A DNA stretch of 64,000 nucleotides, taken from NCBI GenBank assembly GCA_905183005.1, contig CAJJDO010000147.1, positions 187,521-251,520 on the forward strand. The letters are read 5' to 3'. Below the pieces are notes generated by a model. It had not been told where the DNA came from, made no database searches, and worked only from the letters and a program-made list of their open reading frames with translations. Made by a program: the position numbers and the translations under genes. Positions within the stretch are counted from its first letter, which is position 1, and every line of letters starts with the position of its first letter. This DNA comes from Paramecium pentaurelia (Eukaryota > Ciliophora > Oligohymenophorea > Peniculida > Parameciidae). Shown one piece after another: positions 12,287-24,776 of the stretch.

Positions 12287-12937
12287 TTTCTATTTATTTA
12301 TTCTTTATAATCAGAACTTCAGTAATATTTATATATAATTAAATTCATAATAGTAATTATTATTATGTATTTAATAAATGATCATTGAATCAACATTTTT
12401 TTTAATCTACTTAAATTTTCTAAAAAGAAACTAAACATTAATCAATACCTTCTCTTAAAGAATCAATTCCTATTCAATTAATCATCTATTAATATAATAA
12501 AACAATTATACTAAATTATATATTGAAATATCTATCAATCTTTACAATATAAGTATTTAATTTTTGAATTAAAGGTTCAAATACGATCTCAACTATAACT
12601 TAAATGTAATAAAAATACTTAAGTATACTTTTAAAATTTTTAGATTTGATGAAACATATAAATTTTAGATACAACGTTTTATTTTTGTTATTACTTATTT
12701 TTAAAGAATCTGATTATATTAATTATCATAAAGTCTAGACCTTTAAAATTAAATACTTATATAAAAAAATCAGGTTAATCTTTTAAATTAATATTCATTA
12801 ATTTTTTCAATTAATTGATCAAATAATTCTTGGTTGCTAAATTAAGAATTAATTTTAGGAAATATGATTTTAAGAAGTTAAAAGAGAATCATTAAAATTC
12901 CAAAGAAATAGTTTCTTATAATTTTGTTAAATGATAA
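12287..12937. other. AT-rich intergenic stretch
   Basis: No gene or RNA was recognised in this stretch. Confidence 0.4.
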
Positions 12938-13351
12938 TCACTTAATTTATTAATAATCTTTGAATTAATGAATTATTTTTGTTGTTTCTTCTATTTCATT
13001 AATATCTATAGATTTAACATCAATAATCCATTTTTTTGGATCATATAGTAATTCTCGAATTTTTTAGAGATTGGATTAAAAAGATTATCTATAATTTTTT
13101 AAAGATTTTATAAATCTTATTCACCTATCTAATTTATATTAATTATAAATCTATTTGAATTAATCTTCAAGAATATCTTCATCTTTATTTGTTCATTCCC
13201 AACTTTTCATATTTATATTTTTTCTTATTCTCCTTACTAAATTAATACATCTATCAAATTCAATTAAATAAATAGATCAGGAGGTTTGATGAAGAATTTT
13301 TTCAATTTTGAAATAATTGGAAAGATTAATCTTATTTTTAGACTTCATCAT
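12938..13351 (-). pseudogene. possible decayed gene with three in-frame TGA codons
   Basis: From ATG at 13351 to TGA at 12938-12940 one frame reads protein-like sequence (for example KIRELLYDPKKWIIDVKSID) but is cut by TGA at 13277-13279, 13193-13195 and 13121-13123. No GT..AG pair of normal size removes all three. Another protein-like frame lies just upstream (about 13352-13700). The reading is weak, because TGA is rare by chance in such AT-rich DNA and any frame looks open for about 50 codons. It could be a relic or a mis-read multi-intron gene. Confidence 0.3.
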
Positions 13352-13796
13352 CTTTGAAAAAGAGATGAAATTTTCTCAATAATTATTTCTTTTTTTTATA
13401 TTCCTTTTGTATTTCTAAATTATTGAAGGTTTACTGCTTTTCATTTTCAATTCCAATACTTCTATTTCTTTGTTATTGAATTATTTATTTATTCTTTTAG
13501 TGTTTACTTAATGTAATAGGAAATTAATGTTTAGATAGATTAAGTTAGTTCTATTTCTTAACCTAAATTAATGTTATCTATAGAATTTATTTAATTTGAT
13601 AACTCAGAATCTTAATAAATATCTTTTTATTTGCTGGAATTACTTCATTTTTAATAGGAATTACAGGTTCTTTGATATTTTAACAATTAGATTTATGATA
13701 GGTTAATTTGGATTATGAAAGACATAGTTTGCTTATATTAGTTAAAAAATTAATTTAAATGGTTTATTGTTAATAAGTTGTTAATTAATTTAAATT

Positions 13797-14494
13797 ATGA
13801 AGAGAAAACTTTAGAAATTGTCATTGTTTAAAGAAATAGATGAATTTAATCAATTGGATAGTGATGGACATTAGAGTGATGATTCTTCTACATCTGATGA
13901 CTTTTTAAATTCTACTTTCGAAGCATATGGTAATAAATTTGATTATTAGACTTAGAGTCTCAAATATTTATAAGTAGTAATTAAACACCTATTCATTCTG
14001 AATAATTATAATTCATATAAGGAGTATTTGATAAATCAGAAGAAAGTGAATAATCTTTTTAATTCAATATTACTAATGTATTAAATCAAAACTTATTATA
14101 GATTGAAGGAGATAACAGAACTACTTTAATGATGAGAAATATTCCTTAAAATTATACAAAAGAGATGTTAATGATGGAAATTGATTCAAAATTTAAAAAT
14201 AAATTTGATTATTTCAATTTACCATATGATGGATTTATAAATCCTGGTTATGCATTTATCAATCTCAAATCAAAGTCATATCTTAAAGACTTTTACAATT
14301 ATTTTAATGGCAGAAAATGGAAAAGTAATCCATAAAATAAAGTAACCAAATTGAATTATAATATTTAGCCTTGTTATTTAAAATATGCCAAAATATAACA
14401 TAAGAAATATAAATAAATAAATCCATAAATATATTTACAACAAACAAGTGTTATCAAACTTATTTAAAGTTAAAAATTATAATGCAGTTTGTGA
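13797..14494 (+). CDS. Mei2-type RNA recognition motif protein
   Basis: Exons 13797-13929 and 13950-14494 are joined over a 20-nt intron, one of the shortest here, giving 225 aa. From about residue 100 the sequence follows the Mei2 C-terminal RRM: RTTLMMRNIPQNYT, then YFNLPYDGFINPGYAFINL, then NGRKWKS and KLNYNIQPCYLKYAKIQ. Mei2-like proteins bind RNA and are best known as regulators of meiosis and development. The first 95 residues are acidic, Ser-rich and probably disordered. Only the C-terminal RRM is present, so it is much smaller than the fungal and plant proteins. It converges with the next gene, 79 bp away. Confidence 0.85.
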
Positions 14495-14573
14495 ATTATA
14501 TTAATACTTTTTTCTCATTATAATTAATAATTTTATTTCATATTTATTTTTATATATTACATTATTCGAAAAC

Positions 14574-14864
14574 TCACTTCTCTTATAACCATAAGGGATG
14601 TTTATAAACCATTGGTTTGTCTGTTATTGAACTAGATGAAATATAAATTTCTAAATCTTCAGGATGAGTGACTTTATAATCAAGTAATTTAATAGCTTCC
14701 TAATGGAGTTCTCTCTTATTTAATTAAATCCCTTAATAATAATTAGCATGCAATTCATTTAGTTTCTTTTCATTCTTGAATATTTGTTCCCTCCTTAGAA
14801 ATTTATCAATTTTAGGAACATCCTATTTATTTATTTCTTTATTTTACATTATTATTAATTTCAT
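14574..14864 (-). CDS. small hypothetical protein, 96 aa
   Basis: The gene is a single exon. The protein is hydrophilic and mostly helical, with a C-terminal segment HPEDLEIYISSSSITDKP that reads like conserved sequence. No family is recognised and no signal peptide is visible. It lies 166 bp downstream of the trichocyst matrix gene on the same strand. Confidence 0.6.
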
Positions 14865-15030
14865 GATTAAATGGTTAATTATTTGGATTATAAAATAAAA
14901 ATAATATCAAATGAAATGTTATCTTATATTAATATTTTCAAATTTAAACATTTAAGTCTTAAGTAATTATTCAATTTAATATATATGAAATAGTTTGAAA
15001 ATTTGTATTTATTGTTTAATGTTTAGATAA

Positions 15031-16260
15031 TCAATTTAACTGAAGTCTTTCTCTTAAATATTCTTTAAGAGTAACAATTTTATCCTAAATATGATCTGAT
15101 ATTCTTGAAATTAAATCTTAACTCTAAACTCTAGATTATGTTTCCATTTAATATATATCTTATTATTATCTACACCATTAATCTTATCCTTCCAAATTAC
15201 TCTTTTATTTAAATCATTTATTACTTAGTTTCTTTCAACTTCAGCCGCATGATATTCAACCTTGCCTTCTGATTCTTCAATAATACTTTAATAATTCAAT
15301 ATAGCTTATTCTAAATTCTATCTTTGATCTGACCTATTATAATAATAATAAATATAATTTACAAAGTGTTTTTCTCATTTGTTAAATCTGCTAAGAATTA
15401 TTACCAATTTAGACTTTATTGTTTTTCAATTGATTCATCATTTCCTTTACTTTCTACAATTTGAACTCTTAAATTGGCTAATAATTATAAGACTTTCTTT
15501 GCAGTGTCTGAATCTGATTTTGATGATAATTAGGTCATCATTGTAAGAATTGGTTAGAATAATAATCCAGTTGATTAACTAATTAAATAAATATAGATAT
15601 TTACTTCTACAATCTTTATAAAACTTTATTAAATCTTCCCTTGACTTAAATGAAGGATGATCCACTCGATAAATGTTCAATTAGAGCATATGCTTCATCA
15701 ATTGCTGCTATAGCCTCTGTATGATCTTTGATCTTAGATTAAAATTCAGCATATTATAAATCTCTTTCGCTTTATCCTGCATTTGTTTTCTTAGTATTTT
15801 CTTCTATTTCAACTGATACTTCTGCAATTTTATTAAGAGATCTTTAAAGATTACTTGTATTTTCCTAATTTATTAATATATATTAATAACCTCAACTATT
15901 TTCTAATGAGCTTTTAATTAACTCTAATGATAAGCTAAATTAGTTGAAAAATCATGTAATAATCTATTACATGATGCCTATGTACTTTGAATATATAGAT
16001 CAGCATCCTTTTATTCTTATTCTAACATAAATCTACAATCAAGATTATTTTATACCTAATATTGTTTATGTAGCTTTAAATCTCATGAACAGGTGAACCT
16101 GTTGCCAAACTAATTTGGATTGCATTCAAGAATGTTTTACCCATATGATGATCATCTATTTCTGCCAATATAATCTTTGGATCTGTGCCCATTTTACATA
16201 ATGCCTAACATCTTATATAAATATTACTATGCTCAATAGAACTAATAATACAATTCTCAT
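15031..16260 (-). CDS. trichocyst matrix protein (TMP) family
   Basis: Seven exons (16260-16228, 16204-16056, 16032-15891, 15864-15605, 15578-15363, 15333-15225, 15201-15031) give 359 aa. The introns are 23-29 nt; one starts GTT (15865-15890) and one ends AAG (15202-15224). The first exon codes a signal peptide (MRIVLLVLLSIALC). Next comes a block typical of secretory-granule lattice proteins: GKTFLNAIQISLATGSPVHE, then long amphipathic Gln/Asp/Glu-rich helices with regularly spaced C/W positions (QDADLYIQ-like, LEGQDQWCRQQQDIYQ). TMPs crystallise in trichocysts, the dart-like secretory organelles of Paramecium, after proteolytic maturation. Length and coiled-coil content fit the family. The call is by pattern, not by alignment. 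Confidence 0.7.
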
Positions 16261-16895
16261 TTTTATATTAATATTAAAAACGAATACAAATTATAATTTT
16301 AATCTTTTGTTATTAAGTCCATGAGAAAATATACATTAAATTGATATACTCAAATATATTCATACTTAACAACTATAGATCATATATTCTATTTTATTAT
16401 TATCAATTTATAATTTACTGGTTAGCAATCTAAGTTATTATTTTTAATTTGATTATCGATTATTTATTGATATATAAAATGTATTTGGATAGATTCATGT
16501 ATAGATAGTAAGGTTTTTAATAGATATGTATCGTTTTTAAAATGTTATATATTTCTATTTAATTGGAATCATTAATATTTATACATTTAGTAAATAGAAT
16601 ACTAAAAGATTATCTTATTTATTTTTAGATACTATTTATATGATCTATAAATTAAAAAATCTATTTACAATTCTTAATTCCAATATATATTTGAATGAAT
16701 TCTCTTAAATTTAATTAATCAATAACATAGAATTTTAAGTATTAAGTGTATAAATATATAATCTTTTCAAATTATGAATAATATTATATTAACCATTAGA
16801 TGATTAGAATTTAAATGAATTATGTCTTATTCTTTTTAAAAGTATGTAATTTTTAATTTATTGGAATATTTACAATATTATATTAATCCGTTTTA
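16261..16895. other. AT-rich divergent intergenic region
   Basis: It separates two divergently transcribed genes that both start with signal peptides. No motif beyond A/T runs could be supported. Confidence 0.5.
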
Positions 16896-17576
16896 ATGAG
16901 AACAGTGATTATAATAGTTATTTTGATAGGAATTGCTCAATCTGCTTAACATTTGAGATAAAAGAAGAGCCATATATTAAATGGACAAAAATTAGCTTTG
17001 ATAGAAAAACAAGTGCAATATATTGATGATGATGTTTAATTAAATAAAGAACAAGAAATTTAATAAGAAGGTTTCTAAGAAATTAATGTTCATGAATAAA
17101 TGTAAGTTTAAATAGAGGAAGAGGCAGTTATTTAAATTGATGAAGAACAAACATTAAGTGCAGAATAAATGGAAGAATTAGATAGAAAAGAATAAGAAGA
17201 ATATGAAAGAATGAAGAGATAAAGACTTGAAGAATAACATTTAAATGATGAAGACACCTATATGTAGAGTCAATAAAATGAAAGGAAAACAAATAATCAA
17301 TATGATCCTGAAAGCGAAATGCCTGTTGATGTAGTTGAACACCAACTCACTCCAGTCATTTAAAAAGATCCAATCCCTGATCAAAAAGGAGTAGTTTCTC
17401 CATTTGCTCCTGCTGACAACAGTTTACCTTATTCATCATATGATAGTGAAAGTGGATTTGAGGTTAAGGAAAGTGATATCAGAATGTAGGGATCAATCAA
17501 TCCAAATGATTTAGATCAATATTTGGAAGAGTAATATAGAAAGGAGATGGAATAGTTTGCAAATGTCCCTATTTGA
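16896..17576 (+). CDS. secreted acidic Gln/Glu-rich protein, 226 aa
   Basis: The gene is a single exon. It opens with a clear signal peptide (MRTVIIIVILIGIAQSAQ, cleavage probably after QSA). The mature chain is acidic and Gln/Glu-rich with coiled-coil potential (residues about 30-140), then a Pro/Ser-rich tail (VVSPFAPADNSLPYSSYDSE). No Cys is present in the mature part. A role as secretory-granule content or a surface protein is plausible, and its divergent neighbour is a trichocyst-matrix-type gene, but no family was recognised. Confidence 0.7.
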
Positions 17577-18216
17577 AAATATAATATAATTATTAAAATA
17601 ATTCAATCTGAATCATACTATATGATAATCTCTATCTCAAATTGTAAGTTTAAACATCATTCTTTACAGAGCCATTACCCAAAAAAAATGATTTATATAA
17701 TATTCTTAAATTTTTAATTCAGATTCTTTTGATTTAGAACTAGCAAACAGATTCAATTTAATATTGTTACCATAAACACTAAAAAAAAATGCTATAGCAA
17801 TTACATTCTTGAATTTTAAATTAACTATCATTCTATACATCATTTAATTATATATTGACTCCCAATTTGATAGTTTATATCAAAAATTTTAATTATTTTA
17901 GATTATCCTCTACTATATTATTAAATTTAATTCACTATTTAATTTCCTAATCATTATTTTCATTATTGTTAATCAAAAAAATTAAAGAATTTATTTTTAA
18001 TATAGAATCTGATATTCTTTAAAACAATAGAAGAATTATTGCAGTTCTCTATAATTTCCATTAATTAGATATCTATTATAAATTAGATTGTTTAATTTTA
18101 AATTAATAATTACCAAATTAAGTAGAGCAATTTCAAAGCATTCTCATTATAAACTTCAATCAAGTTATTAAATTTCTTTTAAACATTTTGCAAATTAAGA
18201 AACAATCGATATATAA
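17577..18216. other. AT-rich intergenic stretch
   Basis: Nothing was recognised on either strand. It must contain the promoter of the RING/SPRY gene that follows. Confidence 0.45.
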
Positions 18217-18267
18217 ATGAAATATTTATTAATTTTTTTTTTATTTATATTTTCAACAAAATAAAAC

Positions 18268-19404
18268 ATGTCAGGCTATGATATAAGCAGATTTCAACCA
18301 ACACTTGATTATCATTACATCTGTTTAGCTTGTAATAAACTTGTAAAGGACCCATAAGAGTGTTTTTATTGTGGTTAATTGTACTGCAATGATTGTGTTG
18401 TACAAAAGCCTATTTGTAAAAGTCCTGATTGTCCTTCTTAAGGAAAGCCTTAACAATATGATAAAATTTAAGGGGCTATGCTTAGAGCTTATAGGAATTT
18501 GAAGTTATAGTGTATAAATCCAAAATGCAAGAAAGAAGTTTCTATTGTTGATTTGGATTAACATCAAATGGAATGTTGTAAATCAAAATGCTAAAATTTT
18601 GAAGTATGTCAAGAATTTGTACTAAATGAGTAATTCTATAAATAATTCTTAGTAGATCATAATTTTGCAGCTTGATATGTAAATATACTGATCATTTATT
18701 TAACAATGCAGGATCTCGTAAGGAATAATACGAAATTTTAAAACGGTATGTGACTGAATTATAAACTTAACCATTTCAATAATAGATTAAATAAAAATTA
18801 ATAAATCAATAATTACCTATAATTAGTGGAGAAGGAGGTACTGTTTTCAAATGGGACAAAAATAAATGTGGATAAGGTATTTAATTGACCATGGGAGATA
18901 CATAAGTATTCCTTAAAGAAAGTTCATACATTTTCAGAACAGTATTGGGTGATATGGTATTATTTTATATTTTATCTAGCCATTTGAAAGTGGGGTTCAT
19001 TATTGGGAAATTGAAGCAGATAGTAGAACAGAAAATGAATTAAAGATTGGAGTTTATTCAGGAAATACATTAAATTTAAATGCTGCATTTTGTGATATAA
19101 ATTAGGGATTTGCTTATTATGGATTAGCATAACTAAGAAATGGACATACTGCATCAGGTTCAACTTATGGAAAAAGATTCAAAAAAGATGGTGTTCTTGG
19201 TGTCTGTTTAAATATGAATAATGGTATTTTATATTATAAATTACTTTAGGTACTCTATCATTTTAATTAAACAATGAATATTGGGGTATAGCATTTAGAT
19301 CAGATCTGCTTAAAAAAGGGCCCATCTATGCTGCAGTTGCTTTACTGCACTGTGCTGGTTGCACACTAAAAACTGGAAGACCAAAACCTTCCTTTATGGA
19401 ATGA
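18268..19404 (+). CDS. RING/zinc-finger protein with C-terminal SPRY-like domain
   Basis: Exons 18268-18629, 18653-18956, 18980-19223 and 19250-19404 give 354 aa; the introns are 23, 23 and 26 nt. The N-terminus has paired cysteines (CLAC, CFYCGQLYC, NDC, CKSPDC), then a second Cys/His block (CINPKC, HQMECC, CQNFEVC, CSLICKYTDH). This is a RING plus TRAF-type zinc-finger arrangement seen in ubiquitin ligases. Residues about 185-350 look like a B30.2/SPRY fold: ESGVHYWEIEAD, LKIGVYSG and GVLGVCLNMNNGTLSF. An in-frame ATG at 18217 would add a hydrophobic leader (MKYLLIFFLFIF); I prefer 18268 because zinc fingers of this type act in the cytosol. A role as an E3 ligase is inferred. Confidence 0.8.
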
Positions 19405-19861
19405 TATTTATTAAACTGCTTTATAATCAGCCAACTTTTATTGTATATTTATTTTTTCAATTTTCTGTTTATTAATTAGATTGTGCAATATTTAAGAAAT
19501 TTATGCTGAAATTCTTTTTAATAATTTTGAATTATGGATAATTATTCTAGATTTTTATGGTAATCCAAAGTAGAATATTTTTTTAAATAGAATTATTTAA
19601 TAATCGTATATTTTTGATAATTCAAATCAATATATTTTGGTAGTTGCATCTAATACACAAAATTATTGATTTAAGCTTATCATTCGATACTTTTATAGTA
19701 TTTTTTATTTATATCAATAATAATTTTCGAATAAGCTTTGCTTCAACTCCTTTCTAGAATAATAAAAAGTGTAGATTCTTTGATACCTGAAAAAATGTGA
19801 TTTTTTTATAGAATTAAAGAGTTTATACATACCAATATAAACTTTTGTATGTATTAATAAA
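19405..19861. other. AT-rich intergenic stretch
   Basis: Nothing was recognised here. Both flanking genes are on the plus strand. Confidence 0.45.
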
Positions 19862-21393
19862 ATGAATAAATTAATATTATCAATAGTATTCACTACTTTT
19901 CTAGTTGCTTATGTTATATTAGATGTTACTTTTGATGATGAACTTTGGGTTATAAGTAAATCATTTGCAAAATCGATGCAATAATCAATTCCTACTTTTG
20001 AACTAGTTGTTTACGAATTTTTTACATACTTAGTTTTCATACCACCTCTGGCAGCATTTTATTGCTTCATATATGATGACAATAAATTAAATTCATTGCT
20101 TTATTTAGCTGTTGTTATTGCAAGTGTAACTACAAATGAACTTTTAAAAAGTATATACCATTAAGCAAGACCATACATGATAGAAACAGATATTTAAAGG
20201 TACCTAAAATTAGATTTTAGTTTGAAATGTAATTCCGATTATGGAAAGCCATCAGGACATTCACAAAATTCTGTTGTGATGATTATTCTTATGCCAATAT
20301 TGCTTTTTCCATAAATAAAAAATCTAGGGAGGAATAAAGTCTAGGTGGAATTTTAAAAAGGTTATAATATCTTAGATTTATTAGATCTTGATAGAAGTTA
20401 ATCTCATACAGGTTATACTATAAATAGTTTAGAAAATTCAGAATTAGAAGTAATTTTTATAAGAATATTTAGTTAAGAATAGTAAATTAGAAGCAAATGA
20501 CAATATATAGTCAAAATTTTAAATTGCAATGAAATTAATAATAATTTCATTCCTTCTTACAAGCATTATTATGACTGGTATTTCAAGAGTATTTCTTGGG
20601 GTTCATTCAATTGGATAGGTATTACTTGGTTGGGTTTGGGGTCTATATATAACTTTAATGTATGTTTTTATCATTCATGATTCATTAAAACGGTATATAA
20701 TCAATCAATTATATATTTAGATACATATTAAATTTGTTTTATCCTTAATAAAGTAAACATAAAGAAATGAATCATTTCATTCCTATGTCATTTTTCCTAT
20801 TATTAGTTCTCTTGGGTTTATCATTAGGATTATTAAAATTAAATTCCTTAATTTATTATGAGCGATTAGAGATGAGTTCATGGATTGAAAAAATAAATCA
20901 ATGCAAATAAACTAATTACACAAGAGATTCTCCATAAATATTATATAATTCTTGTTTCCAATTTACAGGAATTGGAGCTATGATAACAGGATTATTAGTT
21001 GGTGCTGTATTAGTCTAAGGTTCTTATGATGAAGGTCTCTTTAATAAATGGAAATTAAAACTTACAAAAACTTAGTTTATTAAAAGATTACTTTCATTAT
21101 TGATTCCATTTATAATTTTGATTCCTTTTGTATTTATTACCTCCAATAATGTAGTAGTTCAATTGATGTGCAAAGTATTGATTAAATAATGAAATTAGAT
21201 ACTTCCAATATCCTTTGGGGTTGGAATAATCATAAATGGAGTCTTTCCATTTCTATTAAGAAAATTTAATTTACAAATACCAGGAGATTTTCTATTTTTA
21301 TGTCAAAGTTAATACTTGTTGTGTGATTTAAATTAAGATAGCTTACAATAATAAGTAAAAGAATATAATGATTCATATTAAAATATGCTTTGA
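19862..21393 (+). CDS. PAP2-family membrane phosphatase
   Basis: Exons 19862-20199, 20221-20449, 20473-20481, 20511-20692, 20721-21174 and 21199-21393 give 468 aa. The PAP2 signature is complete: KSIYHQARPYM (motif 1), YGKPSGHSQNS (motif 2, with the catalytic His) and SRVFLGVHSIGQ (motif 3, with the nucleophile His). Many hydrophobic helices flank it, so it is a multi-pass ER or plasma-membrane enzyme that removes phosphate from lipid phosphates or a related substrate; the spacing is close to the glucose-6-phosphatase branch. Two oddities stand out. The 9-nt exon 20473-20481 could instead be part of one 61-nt intron. The 21-nt intron 20200-20220 is a multiple of three without TGA and is uncertain. 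Confidence 0.85.
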
Positions 21394-21412
21394 TTAAAAT
21401 AATTAATTGTAA

Positions 21413-21811
21413 ATGGACGCTGAAGTCACAATTTTTGATAAAATTATTTCAGGTTAAATAAAAGCGAACATTGTTTATTAGGATGATCTAGTATTATTGA
21501 TATATAATTAGTGTCTTGCTTTTCATGACGTTAATCCCTAAGCTCCAGTGCATATTCTATTAATTCCAAAATAACGAAATGGATTGACATAATTATCTAA
21601 GGCTTAAGAACACAATAAGGAAGTCTTAGGTCATTTATTATTCACAGTGACAAAGATAGTAGAATTAGTCGATGAATTAAAGAAAGGATTTAGAGTAGTA
21701 ATTAACGATGGTGAGAATGGAGGTCAAAGTGTTTGGCATCTTCATCTCCATATTATTGGAGGGGAATAATTAACATGGCCTCCAGGATCCAGTGGAAGCT
21801 CAAAGAAATGA
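21413..21811 (+). CDS. HINT-type HIT-family nucleotide hydrolase
   Basis: Exons 21413-21490 and 21512-21811 give 125 aa, the usual length of HINT1. The 21-nt intron is a multiple of three with no TGA, but removing it restores the family motif DDLCLAFHDVNPQAPVHIL. The C-terminus carries the histidine triad, SVWHLHLHIIGG (H-x-H-x-H), which is the catalytic site for nucleotidyl-linkage hydrolysis of purine phosphoramidates. NDGENGGQSV matches the family loop before the triad. Only 19 bp separate it from the stop of the PAP2 gene on the same strand. Confidence 0.95.
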
Positions 21812-21852
21812 AGATGGTTAAATAATAATAATTACATTTTATATTTAATGGA

Positions 21853-22308
21853 TCAGAATCTTAACACTCTGTCTTGAACATACAACATTTCATATCTTGT
21901 ATTGTAATCCATGTCTCCAGATGGTTTGCATGCTAAGTCCCAATATGATGTATTAAACACCTATTCATAAAATACTATTAGATACTTAACAAGGATCTCC
22001 CAATAAAAATGTATTCCAAATAAGAATGTAAGCAAATAACACCCAACCACTTCTATACATTAGATTCATGGCCATCACATGCATCTTATAAGTATAACTG
22101 TGATCCTCTTCCATTCCAATGCTGTCACCTGCTTATCTCAAAACTAATGTTTTGAATAATCCTCTTTTAACTTAAATTAGAAAATTTACTGTCTTCCAAT
22201 TCCATGATAATATCCAGTTTAATATGTTGCCAACAATTTTGGATCGAATCTATTAATATATTAATAGTAAGCATGTTTTGAACAGGTTTTGTAAAATCTC
22301 TTCTCCAT
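21853..22308 (-). CDS. small single-pass membrane protein, 134 aa
   Basis: Exons 22308-22190, 22163-21986 and 21960-21853 are joined over a 26-nt intron ending AAG and a 25-nt intron. One hydrophobic helix (WVLFAYILIWNTFLLG) lies near residues 80-95, with a Tyr/His-rich N-terminus. No family is recognised. Small proteins of this kind are common among ciliate-specific subunits of mitochondrial complexes, but that is speculation. It converges with the HINT gene, 41 bp away. Confidence 0.65.
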
Positions 22309-22353
22309 TATTTAATATTATTATATATAATTTTATTTACAATTGATACTATA

Positions 22354-24133
22354 TCAGTCCTTCTTTTTCTTTCCTTCTTTCTTACTTTAGTTACTCTTGC
22401 TTGTATTTCCCTTATTTTCAATTGCTTTAGGATCATTCTATATCTTTTGATTCTCATTCTAAATAGTGTAATCATCCTTCATGATTTCCTTTTCTCCCCA
22501 ATACCAGGCCAGTATCTCATAAAGGGTTCTTACACCTCCAATCAATAAAGGACCAATTAACAGACCTTACCATTTAAATGAAATGTATCCTAAAATTACA
22601 GACATTGAACTCCAATATGCATCTCCTAATTATTTTTTAAATGTATTTAAGTAAATTGAACTAGAAGAAAAATAAAATCCAATTGCAAACAGCATAGTTA
22701 ATCCATCATTGATACAAAACTCATGAGCAGCATTATTTAGAAATCCAGCCAACCACCAAATTCCTGTGATCAATATATATGTTAATCCAGGATCTACTAT
22801 CTAAGTTAATGATAACAATCCAATCAAAAAACTTTATATGAATGCTAATTTTATTTATAATATATCCAAAAACATATAAGATAGCATAAAGTGTTACATA
22901 AATATAGTAAATAAGGATACAAATACTCCTGTTATATGTTTACTAATATTCTATACTAGAGTTCCTTTAAATGAATTCTTCTTCTCATTCACACTAATTA
23001 AATCGTAGAATGAAGACTCTGTTAATAAGTACATCACACCCTATTAAAAGATTATGAATTTCACTAAAAATGCTACACTTCCACTAAATACTTTTATTAA
23101 GAACTGCCCAATCACTGATGCAAATTATTATAATTGGGGCAAAATAGCATTAACATAATTATAGCCGTATTGGAGATACTCATATATCTAATCATTCAAC
23201 AAATCCAAATTATTCAAAAGCACTTTTGCTTAACAATACTTTGAATCTTGGCATTCCTTAATACTCTCAAGTATTTTTATAGCATGTTCTCCATAAAAGA
23301 TTTCCAAAAAGATTACACTATTTTTATGATTATCCTGAACATCAACAGGATTTAAGTAAGTGGATAATTGCTGAATCTAAGCTTCTGATAGATATTGTCC
23401 TTAAAATTAGGATAAAAGGAAGTCTGCTGATAAATAATATTTATATTCATTTGGAATTTAATATTTTTACAACTTTGGTATCAAGTCTTCCTTATAGATC
23501 ATTATATCCTAATAGATTAATGCTATTGCTATTGGTAATAATAGAATCATCCCAAACAACACAGATGCAAATAACACTGTATTAAATAACTTAGATTTGC
23601 TTATCCATTCTAATAACCCTTTCTCATCTTTGTTATTCTTCCTTTAAAAAGGATATGATATTATTCTTAACAAATCAATCACTCCCCAAAATAAAACATC
23701 CCAAAGTAATACTGAAGTTAAACATTATAGTTTAATTGCTATCACATAGAATACAAAAACATAAGGAATAGAAGAAATTGTGAACAGCTTTTTCAAATAT
23801 TCTAACAATGTAAATGGATGACTTAAGCTATATAAAACAGTTATTATTAAATTGAAAGCTATCCCAAATTTTGCTTGATGCAAAAAGTAAATTCTTTAGC
23901 TTGACCATCTTTCACTATTTTTTGCATATAATTTCTTAATATTATTAACTACTGAAATTCTAATGCTTGCTAACGCAACAGCAAAAATGATCTACTCTAA
24001 AAAATTTTTGTACCATGAAAAAAAAGGTTGTTAGGTAATCGCCAGCCAGTTAATATAAACCATATAATATTCCTCCTCCAAAAGCAGTAATTATATTTGC
24101 CGTCACTAAATATCCTACTTGAGATGAACTCAT
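22354..24133 (-). CDS. TMEM245 / AI-2E-transporter-like multi-pass membrane protein
   Basis: Exons 24133-24014 and 23991-22354 give 585 aa; the intron is 22 nt. The protein has about eight hydrophobic helices, with a large loop in the middle (about residues 190-330). The C-terminal part carries the hallmark of the AI-2E/UPF0118 family, IWWLAGFLNN followed by GLLIGPLLIGG. TMEM245 is the eukaryotic member of this superfamily and has a similar length and split layout. Its substrate is unknown. The C-terminus is a Lys-rich cytosolic tail. The start is chosen as the first ATG of the short first exon, whose hydrophobic helix continues in frame into exon 2. Confidence 0.65.
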
Positions 24134-24776
24134 TAAAAATAATTATAATTATGTTTAGATATATATTAATTTAAATATATCCTAATTCTATTACTTCATT
24201 AGAATATCATCTTATATGATTATCTAAATACAGAATTTTTATGAATATGCTCATACTCAAAGAATAAAGGTAACAACTTTAAAATGAAAATACATGAATT
24301 CATTACTATCCAAGTGAAGTTATTTATTGAGTTGGGAAATTAATATCCTTGTAGAATAATGAGGGGATTTTTTTATTCAAGTATCTTTATATAATTTTAT
24401 TGTATTTATATAATAGCATTTTTCTATTCTTAATTTAGGGTATTGAAGATTTAACTAGAGATATTATTTAAATTGCAGTAACTATTGTAATCATTGATTA
24501 GATCTATATTTTTAATTAGTTATCAATTTAATAGTAAGCCTATAATTTTCTTTTTTAATAACTTGAATAGATTCAATTGTATTTTTAAAGTATAACATCT
24601 TTCAGAAAAATATCATATTTATAAATTGTTATCATTTATGTCACAAACAGAAAGTTTTTTTTTAAAAGTATTTTCATTATCATTAAGTTTACTAATTCGA
24701 ATCAATTCTGATTGAAATAATCAGAAAGTAAAATTAATATATAAATAATAATAAATTACAATTATAATTAAAAATA
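24134..24776. other. AT-rich divergent intergenic region
   Basis: Divergent genes start at each end, so it should carry two promoters. No other feature was seen. Confidence 0.45.
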
